In this document: piece after piece, positions 1 through 5,360 of the stretch
Position numbering within the stretch: position 1 is the stretch's first letter
Layout of the letters: every line of letters starts with the position of its first letter
Source of the DNA: an uncultured Eubacteriales bacterium
GTDB lineage: Bacteria > Bacillota > Clostridia > Peptostreptococcales > Anaerovoracaceae
DNA length: 5,726 nt
Assembly (NCBI GenBank): GCA_902766185.1
Contig: CACXCQ010000207.1
Coordinates: 1-5,726, forward strand
Direction of reading: 5' to 3'
Position numbers and translations under genes: made by a program
The notes under the pieces: generated by a model
Told to the model about the DNA's origin: nothing
Seen by the model: the letters and a program-made list of their open reading frames with translations, nothing else
Database searches by the model: none

Positions 1-25
1 GGTGACCTTTACCGTCAGCTCTGCC
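1..25 (-). repeat. Near-identical DNA repeat, copy at the left edge
   Basis: Bases 1-25 match bases 274-298 at 24 of 25 positions. Both encode the strand LTVKVT preceded by KAD or KAAE. The distance is 273 bp, exactly 91 codons, so it marks the start of consecutive MBG-like modules. Confidence 0.85.
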
Positions 26-2949
26 GCCTTGATGGTCAGCTTGCCCGCTTCATACGTGATGGTATAGTTGCCGGTGGCCTCGCCCACCGCGGCATCGCTG
101 GCCGCGATGGCTCCGGGATATTCCCCGGCTTCCTTCTTCTGCCCGTTCAGCTTGATGCTGGTCAGCTTATCGGTTCCCTTAAGGCCGGTGGCCTCGACCT
201 TCTGATCCAGTCCTGTGGTGTAGGTGGTGTTGTCCTCACCCTGCAGAGCGCCGTTATAGTCGTATTCCTGGGGGGTGACCTTTACCGTCAGGTCTGCCTT
301 TGTGATGGTCATGAACCCATCGGCTTCGATGGTGAACTGCACCGTTTCGATATTCGTGTTCGTGTTGGCGAACTGACTTGACGCCAGATTCATATAGGTA
401 GTTCCGAAATCGGTTCTTTCGGCCTTCGCCGTTCCGCTGAAGTTGAAATCATCTGCGGTATATTGGATATCCTGCGGCTCGGTGACCTCGAAGTCGTATC
501 CGGTCACCGACTGCGGACCTCCGTTATAGGGCTTCGAGTCGGTCTTTCCGGTGACGCTGACCTTCAGGAGGGGAAGCTTATTGATCTTCAGTTTTCCGGC
601 GACGGGTGCATTCGGCATCACATAGTTGATGCCGTAGTCATAACCGTCAAGCATGGCCTTGATCTGCGGATCATCGGGGAACTGGCCATTGGTGTACGTC
701 GCCGCGTTCTTTCCGGTGGAAGGCTGGTAGTCCGGCATGCTCAGGACATGGTCTGCCTTCAGGCCGGTTATCTTGTATTCATCGGTATCGATGGTGCTCC
801 CCGTTCCCGTCACGGAACTGATCTCGTATCCTTCCTGCTCCTTTCCGTTATAGGTCGTGGTCTTATCCTTCACCTGCACCCCCAGATTCCAGTCTCTGCT
901 TTCCAGAGCGGTATTCCCGAAGGGAGTCGACGGCTCAGTGGGGAAATCGCCAAAGAGACGCCGCGCCGCAGGCTTCGTCTTTGCCCTTTGCTTTGTCGCC
1001 TCGTCCGTAACGGTAGCGAGACTGCCGCAGTTGTTGAAGATCCTGTTGCCCATCCACGTGAGGGTCGACGCGTCCTCAAAAGTCAGGGACTCCAGGCTGG
1101 AGCAGTTCGCAAAGGCATCGTAATAGATCCCGGTCACCGAGGCGGGTAACGTCAGCTCCTTCAGGCTCGAACACATTCTGAAGGCATCGTACTCGATCGT
1201 GGCGAGGGATGAGTTCTCCGCGAAGGTAACGGTCTCCAGATCAGCGCATTCTCTGAACGCGCGGTAACAGATCGTGGTGAGCGTTGACGGAATGTTGATG
1301 CTTTCTAATCCGCATTTATAAAACGCGTTGCTCCCCAGCACTTCGAGGCCTTCGGGAAGCACGATGCTGGTCAGATCGCTGTTCGTGCTGAACACTGAGG
1401 CGTAGATGGTCTTCAGTTTTGTACATGCGGAAAGATCCACGCTGGTCAGGCCGCAGGGGCTGAAGGCCTGGTTCATGATCTCTTTGAGATTCGTCAGCTT
1501 CGAGAAATCGAAACTGGTCAGAGCGTTGCACCTGCGGAAGGCGCTCCAGCCGATCCTCTCGATGCTGCTGCAGGTCTCCACCGTTTCCAGCTTGGCGAAA
1601 TCCTGGAATATGCCGGTTTCGTCCCGGTTTACCGTGTATTCATCGGAATACAGGGGCTCATATCCTGAGGCGTCGTAAAGAGCGGTCCAGCCGATTCCGG
1701 TGATTCCGTCCTTCAGGATGATCTTCGTGGTCGAAGCGCGAAGATCATTTTTCGCGGAAGTCGTTCCGTTCTGCTTCAGGAGCCGGGTGATGGCCCTTTC
1801 CGCGCCTTCGCCGGCACCCTCAACGACGGAGAAGACCAGATCCCCGTTCTCGTACCTTTCCCATTTGACGGTCTGCGAGGCGTTGCCCCACCCCGTTTCG
1901 ACCGGTTCCGCGTCATCGGTCAGCTTGAGGACCACAACATCCCCATCCGCCAGATCGACGGTCAGAGTCTCCTCCGTATCAAAAGCCTTCAGGCTCTTCA
2001 GGTTCCAGTCGGTCACGGTATCCCCGTCCTCCATCACGGGATCGATCCGGAACAGCTCCGGCGAGCTGCACTCCGTTGTGCTGCCCGTCAGATCCTCGTC
2101 GATGTGCAGTTGCTCAAAAACCTGGCTGAGCAGGATCTCCTCCCCACCTCTGATCTCAAACGCATATTCTCCGTAGCTGAATTCTACGGTGTAAAGGAAG
2201 CCGTATACCGAAAATCCGTCCGCCTGGAATCTGACGGTGTCATCCTCCGCGCGGCACTTCACCGTCTCGACTTCATCGCTGCTGTGATCGTCGAAGTGGA
2301 CGGCTTCCAGCCTGCCGCTTTCCTCATCCGGCAGATCCTTCAGGGTGACCTCCACGTCCACATCGGCGGAGGGCTGGATCTCCTCTCCGTCCTTCACGAT
2401 GCTGATGTCCAGAAATACCGCATAGGAGACCTTGCCGGCATCCAGCTCGTTCTCCGCCTGATCGATGTAGTCCGCTTCCGGCTTTTCCCGGACCGCCAGC
2501 TTCGCGCCCTCAGGGATCCCCGCGCCTTTGCCGCAGGTCACCTTCACCAGATAGGGGGTGTCATCGTTGGTCAGCGTCAGGGCACCGGGCTGCTCTTCAT
2601 CGGACTCTTCCGCGGGGTCTTCATCCGAGGTTTTGCCGTCGCTGTCAACGGCTGCGGTCTCCGCCTCCCGGCTCTCGACGCTTTCGGCACCGTCATCTCC
2701 GGTCTCATTATTCGTCTGCTCACCGCTCTCGCTTTCTGCGCTGTCCTGCTTTTGCGCGTCGTTATCCTTCTCCGCGGCAGGTTGCTCCTTATCGCTCTGC
2801 TCTTCCGCCTGTGCCTTCACCGCCGGGGTCTCCTGATCCTGTGGGGCCTCCGCCGCGAAAATGGAAATGGGCATGTACATCGTGCACGCGATGATCACGG
2901 CTGTCAGCACCGCGATGATCTTCTGTTTTGTATTGCGATTAGTAATCAT
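1..2949 (-). CDS. Secreted BspA-type leucine-rich-repeat surface protein with MBG-like repeats (N-terminal 983 residues; C-terminus off the left edge)
   Basis: The frame is open for 983 codons from ATG at 2949 to base 1 with no stop, so the gene is partial. Residues 1-33 form a signal peptide: basic start (NRNTKQK), hydrophobic core, likely cleavage near IFA-A. Residues 34-122 are a Glu/Asp/Gln/Ser-rich linker. Residues 125-255 form a module ending in ADGFSVYG, and 256-345 a second one with DWNLKSLKAFDTEETLTV; I recall both from Lachnospiraceae surface proteins. Residues 463-648 hold eight LRRs with the AFxxC signature of BspA proteins (LRR_5). From about residue 690, three YNG-containing MBG-like repeats follow. 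The likely role is cell-surface adhesion or binding; no catalytic motif is visible. Any LPxTG, SLH or other anchor would lie outside the window. ATG 2949 is chosen because GGAGAGG lies 6 nt upstream and the signal peptide starts at once; in-frame ATGs at 3000 and 3006 have no ribosome binding site. Confidence 0.92.
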   Translation of the reverse strand, partial: MITNRNTKQKIIAVLTAVIIACTMYMPISIFAAEAPQDQETPAVKAQAEEQSDKEQPAAEKDNDAQKQDSAESESGEQTNNETGDDGAESVESREAETAAVDSDGKTSDEDPAEESDEEQPGALTLTNDDTPYLVKVTCGKGAGIPEGAKLAVREKPEADYIDQAENELDAGKVSYAVFLDISIVKDGEEIQPSADVDVEVTLKDLPDEESGRLEAVHFDDHSSDEVETVKCRAEDDTVRFQADGFSVYGFLYTVEFSYGEYAFEIRGGEEILLSQVFEQLHIDEDLTGSTTECSSPELFRIDPVMEDGDTVTDWNLKSLKAFDTEETLTVDLADGDVVVLKLTDDAEPVETGWGNASQTVKWERYENGDLVFSVVEGAGEGAERAITRLLKQNGTTSAKNDLRASTTKIILKDGITGIGWTALYDASGYEPLYSDEYTVNRDETGIFQDFAKLETVETCSSIERIGWSAFRRCNALTSFDFSKLTNLKEIMNQAFSPCGLTSVDLSACTKLKTIYASVFSTNSDLTSIVLPEGLEVLGSNAFYKCGLESINIPSTLTTICYRAFRECADLETVTFAENSSLATIEYDAFRMCSSLKELTLPASVTGIYYDAFANCSSLESLTFEDASTLTWMGNRIFNNCGSLATVTDEATKQRAKTKPAARRLFGDFPTEPSTPFGNTALESRDWNLGVQVKDKTTTYNGKEQEGYEISSVTGTGSTIDTDEYKITGLKADHVLSMPDYQPSTGKNAATYTNGQFPDDPQIKAMLDGYDYGINYVMPNAPVAGKLKINKLPLLKVSVTGKTDSKPYNGGPQSVTGYDFEVTEPQDIQYTADDFNFSGTAKAERTDFGTTYMNLASSQFANTNTNIETVQFTIEADGFMTITKADLTVKVTPQEYDYNGALQGEDNTTYTTGLDQKVEATGLKGTDKLTSIKLNGQKKEAGEYPGAIAASDAAVGEATGNYTITYEAGKLTIKAAELTVKVT
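22..882 (-). repeat. Three MBG-like beta-sandwich repeats
   Basis: Three modules follow the LRRs at about residues 690-792, 793-885 and 886-976. Each starts with a beta-strand of alternating hydrophobic residues, then a Tyr-Asn-Gly turn (Y700-N701-G702, Y808-N809-G810, Y898-N899-G900), and ends with a strand of the AGKLTI/GKLKI/GFMTI type. This resembles MBG-type domains of bacterial surface proteins; I am sure they are stacked beta domains but less sure of the exact family. The third module is 91 residues, and a fourth begins at residue 977, just before the left edge. Confidence 0.72.
274..298 (-). repeat. Near-identical DNA repeat, inner copy
   Basis: This is the partner of bases 1-25, with one mismatch in 25 (position 292, G here versus C at 19). 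It encodes residues about 885-892 at the start of the third MBG-like module. Confidence 0.85.
1006..1563 (-). repeat. Eight BspA-type leucine-rich repeats
   Basis: Residues about 463-648 contain eight units of 22-25 residues with the pattern LxxIxxxAFxxCxxLxxIxLP. The AF(R/S/Y/A)xC core reads AFRRC, AFSPC, VFSTN, AFYKC, AFREC, AFRMC, AFANC and IFNNC in successive units, so six units keep the AF pair and seven keep the Cys. A capping strand around residues 405-420 (TKIILKDGITGIG) precedes them. This is the LRR_5 class found in BspA-like adhesins of oral and gut bacteria and trichomonads. The repeats diverge at DNA level, so this is an old array. Confidence 0.88.
2851..2949 (-). other. Signal peptide coding segment of the surface protein
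   Basis: The first 33 codons give a Sec-type signal peptide: a positively charged n-region with R5, K8 and K10, a hydrophobic stretch from I11 to about F31, and small residues A32-A33 before the mature acidic region begins at E34. Cys22 lies inside the hydrophobic core, and its context (VIIAC followed by TMYM) is only weakly lipobox-like. The core continues well beyond it, so I favour signal peptidase I processing over lipoprotein processing. Confidence 0.85.
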
Positions 2950-2955
2950 GAGAGG

Positions 2956-2962
2956 CCTCTCC
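2956..2962 (-). promoter_or_regulatory. Ribosome binding site of the surface protein gene
   Basis: On the minus strand GGAGAGG lies 6 nt before ATG 2949 and fixes that start over in-frame ATGs at 3000 and 3006. It lies largely inside a perfect 12-bp palindrome, GAGAGGCCTCTC (2950-2961). Confidence 0.8.
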
Positions 2963-2993
2963 GGATCTTGATTCAAAGCATCAAAAATATCGT

Positions 2994-3011
2994 TGTGCAT
3001 ACTCATGCACA
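2994..3011 (-). promoter_or_regulatory. Inverted repeat in the 5' leader of the surface protein gene
   Basis: A perfect 7-bp inverted repeat (TGTGCAT / ATGCACA) with a 4-nt loop lies just downstream of the -10 box, at or within a few bases of the predicted transcript start. It could be an operator for a repressor or a 5'-terminal RNA hairpin that stabilises the message. No T-run follows, so it is not an intrinsic terminator. The role is inference. Confidence 0.55.
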
Positions 3012-3020
3012 GTTATAGTT

Positions 3021-3049
3021 ATTATCGCATTCGAATAGAGAGATGTCAA
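3021..3049 (-). promoter_or_regulatory. Sigma-A promoter of the surface protein gene
   Basis: On the minus strand the -35 box TTGACA (3044-3049) is a perfect consensus match. It is followed by exactly 17 bp and the -10 box GATAAT (3021-3026, five of six). Transcription should start near 3013-3015, giving a leader of about 65 nt. The -35 box begins 10 bp after the trmL stop codon, so the surface gene has its own strong promoter even though it is codirectional with trmL. Confidence 0.85.
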
Positions 3050-3059
3050 GAAACTCGCC

Positions 3060-3536
3060 CTACTCCAGGTCGGGAAATCCCATTTGCCGGAGGGCTTCGA
3101 ACAGCACGATGCTCACGGAGTTGGACAGGTTCAGGGACCTGAGCCGGGTATCCTCGCTCAGGGGGATCCGGATGCTGCGCTCACGGTTGGCGGCGATGAG
3201 ATCCCGGGGCAGCCCCGCGGTCTCCCTGCCGAAGAGGATCATGTCCTCATCCCGAAACTCCACCTCCGTATACCGCCGGCTCCCTTTGGTGGTGGCGAGA
3301 AACATTCTTTCCCGCCGGTCTTCGTATTCACGCAAAAACTGGTCAAGGCTTTCGTGGACCTCCACCTTCACGTATGGCCAGTAGTCCAGTCCCGCCCGCT
3401 TCAGGCTGCGGTCGTCGATGGAGAAGCCCAGGGGTTCTACCAGATGGAGCACGCTGCCGGTGGCCGCGCAGCTTCGGGCTATATTTCCGGTGTTTGGCGG
3501 AATCTCCGGTTCCACCAGTACGATATGAAGCGCCAT
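3060..3536 (-). CDS. trmL: tRNA (cytidine(34)-2'-O)-methyltransferase TrmL
   Basis: This 158-residue protein matches the length and all three signature motifs of the TrmL branch of SPOUT (SpoU/TrmH) methyltransferases. Motif 1 is PEIPPNTGNIAR (N15, N18, R21), motif 2 is LFGRETAGLP (residues 101-110) and motif 3 is RSLNLSNSVSIVLFEALRQ (residues 133-151). The last two form the trefoil-knot SAM site. The family methylates the 2'-OH of the wobble nucleotide in tRNA-Leu isoacceptors, using SAM, in the cytoplasm. HIVLVEPEIPPNTGNIAR and RRAGLDYW-like segments (KRAGLDYWPY, 46-55) agree with the E. coli enzyme. The start is ATG 3536, with GAGG at 3546-3549 nine bases upstream. It is transcribed divergently from hom, and no terminator is visible before the downstream surface protein gene. 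Confidence 0.94.
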   Translation of the reverse strand: MALHIVLVEPEIPPNTGNIARSCAATGSVLHLVEPLGFSIDDRSLKRAGLDYWPYVKVEVHESLDQFLREYEDRRERMFLATTKGSRRYTEVEFRDEDMILFGRETAGLPRDLIAANRERSIRIPLSEDTRLRSLNLSNSVSIVLFEALRQMGFPDLE

Positions 3537-3586
3537 TTTATCTTTCCTCGTATCCTGTTTGCCGTATCCGTTTCGTGTACCGTTTC

Positions 3587-3615
3587 AGTATACCACCCCG
3601 GAGGCGGAAGCGGCA
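3587..3615 (-). promoter_or_regulatory. Probable extended -10 promoter of trmL
   Basis: On the minus strand TATACT (3587-3592) is preceded by TGG, giving an extended -10 element (TGnTATACT). The -35 region at the normal distance is poor (GTGCCG at 18 bp). The predicted start near 3580 leaves a leader of about 45 nt before ATG 3536. Confidence 0.5.
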
Positions 3616-3674
3616 CGTTTTTTCGGGTGCTGTCCTTCCGGCAGGATACCCTCCGCCGCCTTGCAGTTTTTTTG

Positions 3675-3703
3675 GTGACTTTTTCCCTGACTTCGTGTAG
3701 AAT
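3675..3703 (+). promoter_or_regulatory. Probable promoter of the hom operon
   Basis: GTGACT (3675-3680, four of six matches to the -35 consensus) is separated by 17 bp from TAGAAT (3698-3703, five of six). The start site would be near 3710, leaving about 35 nt before the TTG start. That is too short for a T-box or amino-acid riboswitch, and none is visible upstream. Confidence 0.55.
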
Positions 3704-3732
3704 GGTAACGTTGATTAATAAAGTATAGTAAT

Positions 3733-3739
3733 GGAGGGA
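3733..3739 (+). promoter_or_regulatory. Ribosome binding site that sets the hom start at TTG 3746
   Basis: GGAGGGA lies 6 nt before TTG 3746. The in-frame ATG at 3731 overlaps this site and has only AT-rich sequence upstream, so translation from that ATG would have no ribosome binding site. Confidence 0.85.
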
Positions 3740-3745
3740 ATCGTT

Positions 3746-4717
3746 TTGAAAGAGATCAAGATCGGACTGCTGGGTCTGGGCAATATCGGAACCGGCACCT
3801 ATAAGGTCCTGGAGATGAACCGGGACGAGATCGAAGCGTCCGCAGGCGCTGCTGTCAATATCGTGAAGATCCTGGAAAAGGACATCGACAGAGAAAGGGA
3901 TATCGATGTGCCCCGGGAGAAGTTCGTCTCCGATCCCCAGGATATTTTCGCGGATCCGGAGATCGACATCGTCATCGAACTTCTGGGCGGGATCGAGCCC
4001 GCGTCCACGATGATCGAGCAGGCCCTGCGCAGCGGCAAACACGTGGTCACGGCCAACAAGGCTGCTGTGGCTGCCAGCTATCACCGCCTGATGGAGGCCG
4101 CGGAGGAAGGCGGCGTCCAGCTGCGGTTCGAGGCCAGCGTCGGCGGCGGGATTCCCGTGCTGACCGCACTGACCGGCTGCCTCCGCGCGAATAAATTCAA
4201 CCGGGTGCTGGGCATCGTCAACGGCACCACCAACTATATCCTGGACAAGATGACCTCTGAAGGGCTGCCCTATGAGGAAGTGCTGAAGGACGCCCAGGCC
4301 AAGGGCTTCGCCGAAGCCGACCCCACCGCGGATGTGGAAGGGATCGACGCGGCCAATAAGCTCAGCATCCTGATGGCGCTGATGTTCGATCATTACGTCC
4401 ACCCCAAGGACATCCCAACGAAGGGCATCACGGAGATCACTGCGTCTGACATCGAAGACGCCCGGGCGAAAAACCAGCTGATCAAGCTCATCGCCTACGC
4501 GGAGAGGATGGAGGACGGGACCATTAAGTATGAAGTCCGGCCCATGCGCATCATCGACACCCACCCCCTCAGCGGCGTCCACAGAGAATACAACGCCGTG
4601 TTCGTGGAAGGCAACGTTGTGGGCAATCTGATGTTCTACGGTCCCGGAGCCGGCCCCCTGCCCACCGGCAGCGCCGTCATGGGCGACGTACTGGAGATCA
4701 TTCGCTCCCAGGCATGA
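3746..4717 (+). CDS. hom: Homoserine dehydrogenase, short form without ACT domain
   Basis: The enzyme reduces aspartate-4-semialdehyde to homoserine with NAD(P)H, the branch point to threonine, isoleucine and methionine. From TTG 3746 it is 323 residues, opening MKEIKIGLLGLGNIGTG, the Rossmann dinucleotide site (G10, G12, G15). Then come TANK with K105 (catalytic Lys in the family), FEASVGGGIP (128-137), GIVNGTTNYIL (156-166) and AEADPTADVEGIDAANKL (189-206). In this last motif E190, D201 and K205 have the same spacing as yeast E208, D219 and K223. The protein stops right after GPGAGPLPTGSAVMGD (299-314), where most bacterial Hom proteins of about 400-430 residues go on into a regulatory ACT domain. 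Only 42 bp separate it from the next gene, so no ACT remnant is hidden there. The motifs are intact, so I expect an active enzyme. The downstream SEC-C gene is probably cotranscribed. Confidence 0.95.
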   Translation: MKEIKIGLLGLGNIGTGTYKVLEMNRDEIEASAGAAVNIVKILEKDIDRERDIDVPREKFVSDPQDIFADPEIDIVIELLGGIEPASTMIEQALRSGKHVVTANKAAVAASYHRLMEAAEEGGVQLRFEASVGGGIPVLTALTGCLRANKFNRVLGIVNGTTNYILDKMTSEGLPYEEVLKDAQAKGFAEADPTADVEGIDAANKLSILMALMFDHYVHPKDIPTKGITEITASDIEDARAKNQLIKLIAYAERMEDGTIKYEVRPMRIIDTHPLSGVHREYNAVFVEGNVVGNLMFYGPGAGPLPTGSAVMGDVLEIIRSQA

Positions 4718-4759
4718 TCTTGCGCAACAGACAAACGACTGAAAAAAGGAGAACGATCG

Positions 4760-5263
4760 ATGAAATTATTCAAGGAATGGACAAAACTGATCGAAGGCCA
4801 GACCAAGTCGACCTTTGACGATTTCTGGAAAGAATACAGTGAAGCGGAAACGAAGATCTACAGCGACCTGCTGGATCACCCGGAGGAGCCCATGACCGGC
4901 ACTCTGGGAGAGCTGGCGGAAAAGTATGAAGTGCGCCCCGTGATCTTCATGGGATTCCTGGATGGGATCAACGAGAGCATCGAGAACAGCAACCAGCTCG
5001 AAGACTTCGATGAAGACACTCCGATCGATCTTAAGATCGTACCGGAAAAGCTGTTCTTCAACATGCTGAAAGCCGATGCGGAATACCTGTACAGCCTTCC
5101 CCAGTGGGAGACCATCCTGGGCGAAGAGAAGATGGCGGAGATCGCCAAGGAATACCGGGCATCGAGAACTGTCCGCCGGGAAGGCCCGAAGATCGGCCGC
5201 AACGATCCCTGCCCCTGCGGAAGCGGCAAGAAATACAAGCACTGCTGCGGACGGAATAAATAG
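4760..5263 (+). CDS. SEC-C motif zinc-binding protein of unknown function
   Basis: This 167-residue protein ends in a clear SEC-C motif, [19 protein letters not shown] (145-163). Its zinc ligands C151, C153, C162 and C163 fit CxCx8CC, the zinc finger at the C-terminus of SecA. The rest (1-140) is acidic and mostly helical by composition, with a [18 protein letters not shown] segment (63-80). I recognise it only as the type annotated 'SEC-C domain-containing protein' in Clostridia. It is far too short to be SecA and has no Walker motifs. The SEC-C tail suggests contact with SecB, ribosomes or nucleic acid, but the role is not known. The start is ATG 4760 with AAGGAG (4746-4751) 8 nt upstream. 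It follows hom by 42 bp with no terminator between, so an operon is likely. Confidence 0.9.
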   Translation: MKLFKEWTKLIEGQTKSTFDDFWKEYSEAETKIYSDLLDHPEEPMTGTLGELAEKYEVRPVIFMGFLDGINESIENSNQLEDFDEDTPIDLKIVPEKLFFNMLKADAEYLYSLPQWETILGEEKMAEIAKEYRASRTVRREGPKIGRNDPCPCGSGKKYKHCCGRNK

Positions 5264-5291
5264 ACCGCCGGACCTGAGACAAGAGCATAAT

Positions 5292-5333
5292 AAAACTGCT
5301 GCGACGCACGCTCTGCGGATGCAGCAGTTTTTT
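5292..5333. terminator. Intrinsic terminator between converging genes
   Basis: An 11-bp perfect stem (AAAACTGCTGC, 5292-5302, with GCAGCAGTTTT, 5321-5331) is followed by T-run TTTTTT (5328-5333) and, a little later, a second T-run (5340-5345). The 18-nt loop holds an inner 4-bp stem (CGCA 5305-5308 with TGCG 5314-5317). On the plus strand it ends the hom/SEC-C transcript 29 bp after the stop. On the minus strand the same stem is followed by TTTTATTAT, so it can also end the converging YihY-type gene. Confidence 0.88.
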
Positions 5334-5360
5334 CTGTCCTTTTTTCCGGAGCTCCGGTCC

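Larger units (their letters stand above)
3537..3745. other. Divergent intergenic region between trmL and hom
   Basis: These 209 bp carry the two divergent promoters and ribosome binding sites described separately. Between about 3600 and 3670 the sequence is GC-rich with short purine/pyrimidine runs (GGAGGCGGAAGCGGC, CCCTCCGCCGCC). I could not fold it into a convincing terminator, T-box or riboswitch. Confidence 0.6.

Noticed and set aside
463..1149. Plus-strand frame of 228 codons opposite the LRR/MBG region
   Set aside because: It lies antisense to the recognisable LRR and MBG-like repeats and shows no domain or start signal.
2882..2890. Possible lipoprotein lipobox around Cys22 of the surface protein
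   Set aside because: The hydrophobic core continues about ten residues beyond Cys22 and a better Ala-Ala signal peptidase I site follows at 32-33.
2104..3018. Plus-strand frame of 304 codons opposite the surface protein N-terminus
   Set aside because: It is antisense to a gene with clear signal peptide, promoter and ribosome binding site. Its product is low-complexity Leu/Arg-rich, mirroring the acidic linker codons, and it has no ribosome binding site.
3598..3670. Possible terminator or riboswitch in the GC-rich stretch between trmL and hom
   Set aside because: The GGAGGCGG and CCCTCCGCC runs do not pair perfectly, the CGGCAC/GTGCTG arms are only 4-5 bp, and no T-box or known riboswitch motif is present.
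3084..3728. Plus-strand frame of 214 codons across trmL and the intergenic region
   Set aside because: It overlaps trmL, which has all three SPOUT motifs, and covers the divergent promoters.
3479..4582. Minus-strand frame of 367 codons opposite hom
   Set aside because: It is a shadow of the GC-biased codons of hom, runs through both divergent promoters into trmL, and its product (His/Asp/Leu-rich) resembles no family.
4766..5242. Minus-strand frames of 158 and 120 codons opposite the SEC-C gene
   Set aside because: The plus-strand frame carries a complete CxCx8CC SEC-C motif and a good ribosome binding site; the antisense frames have neither.
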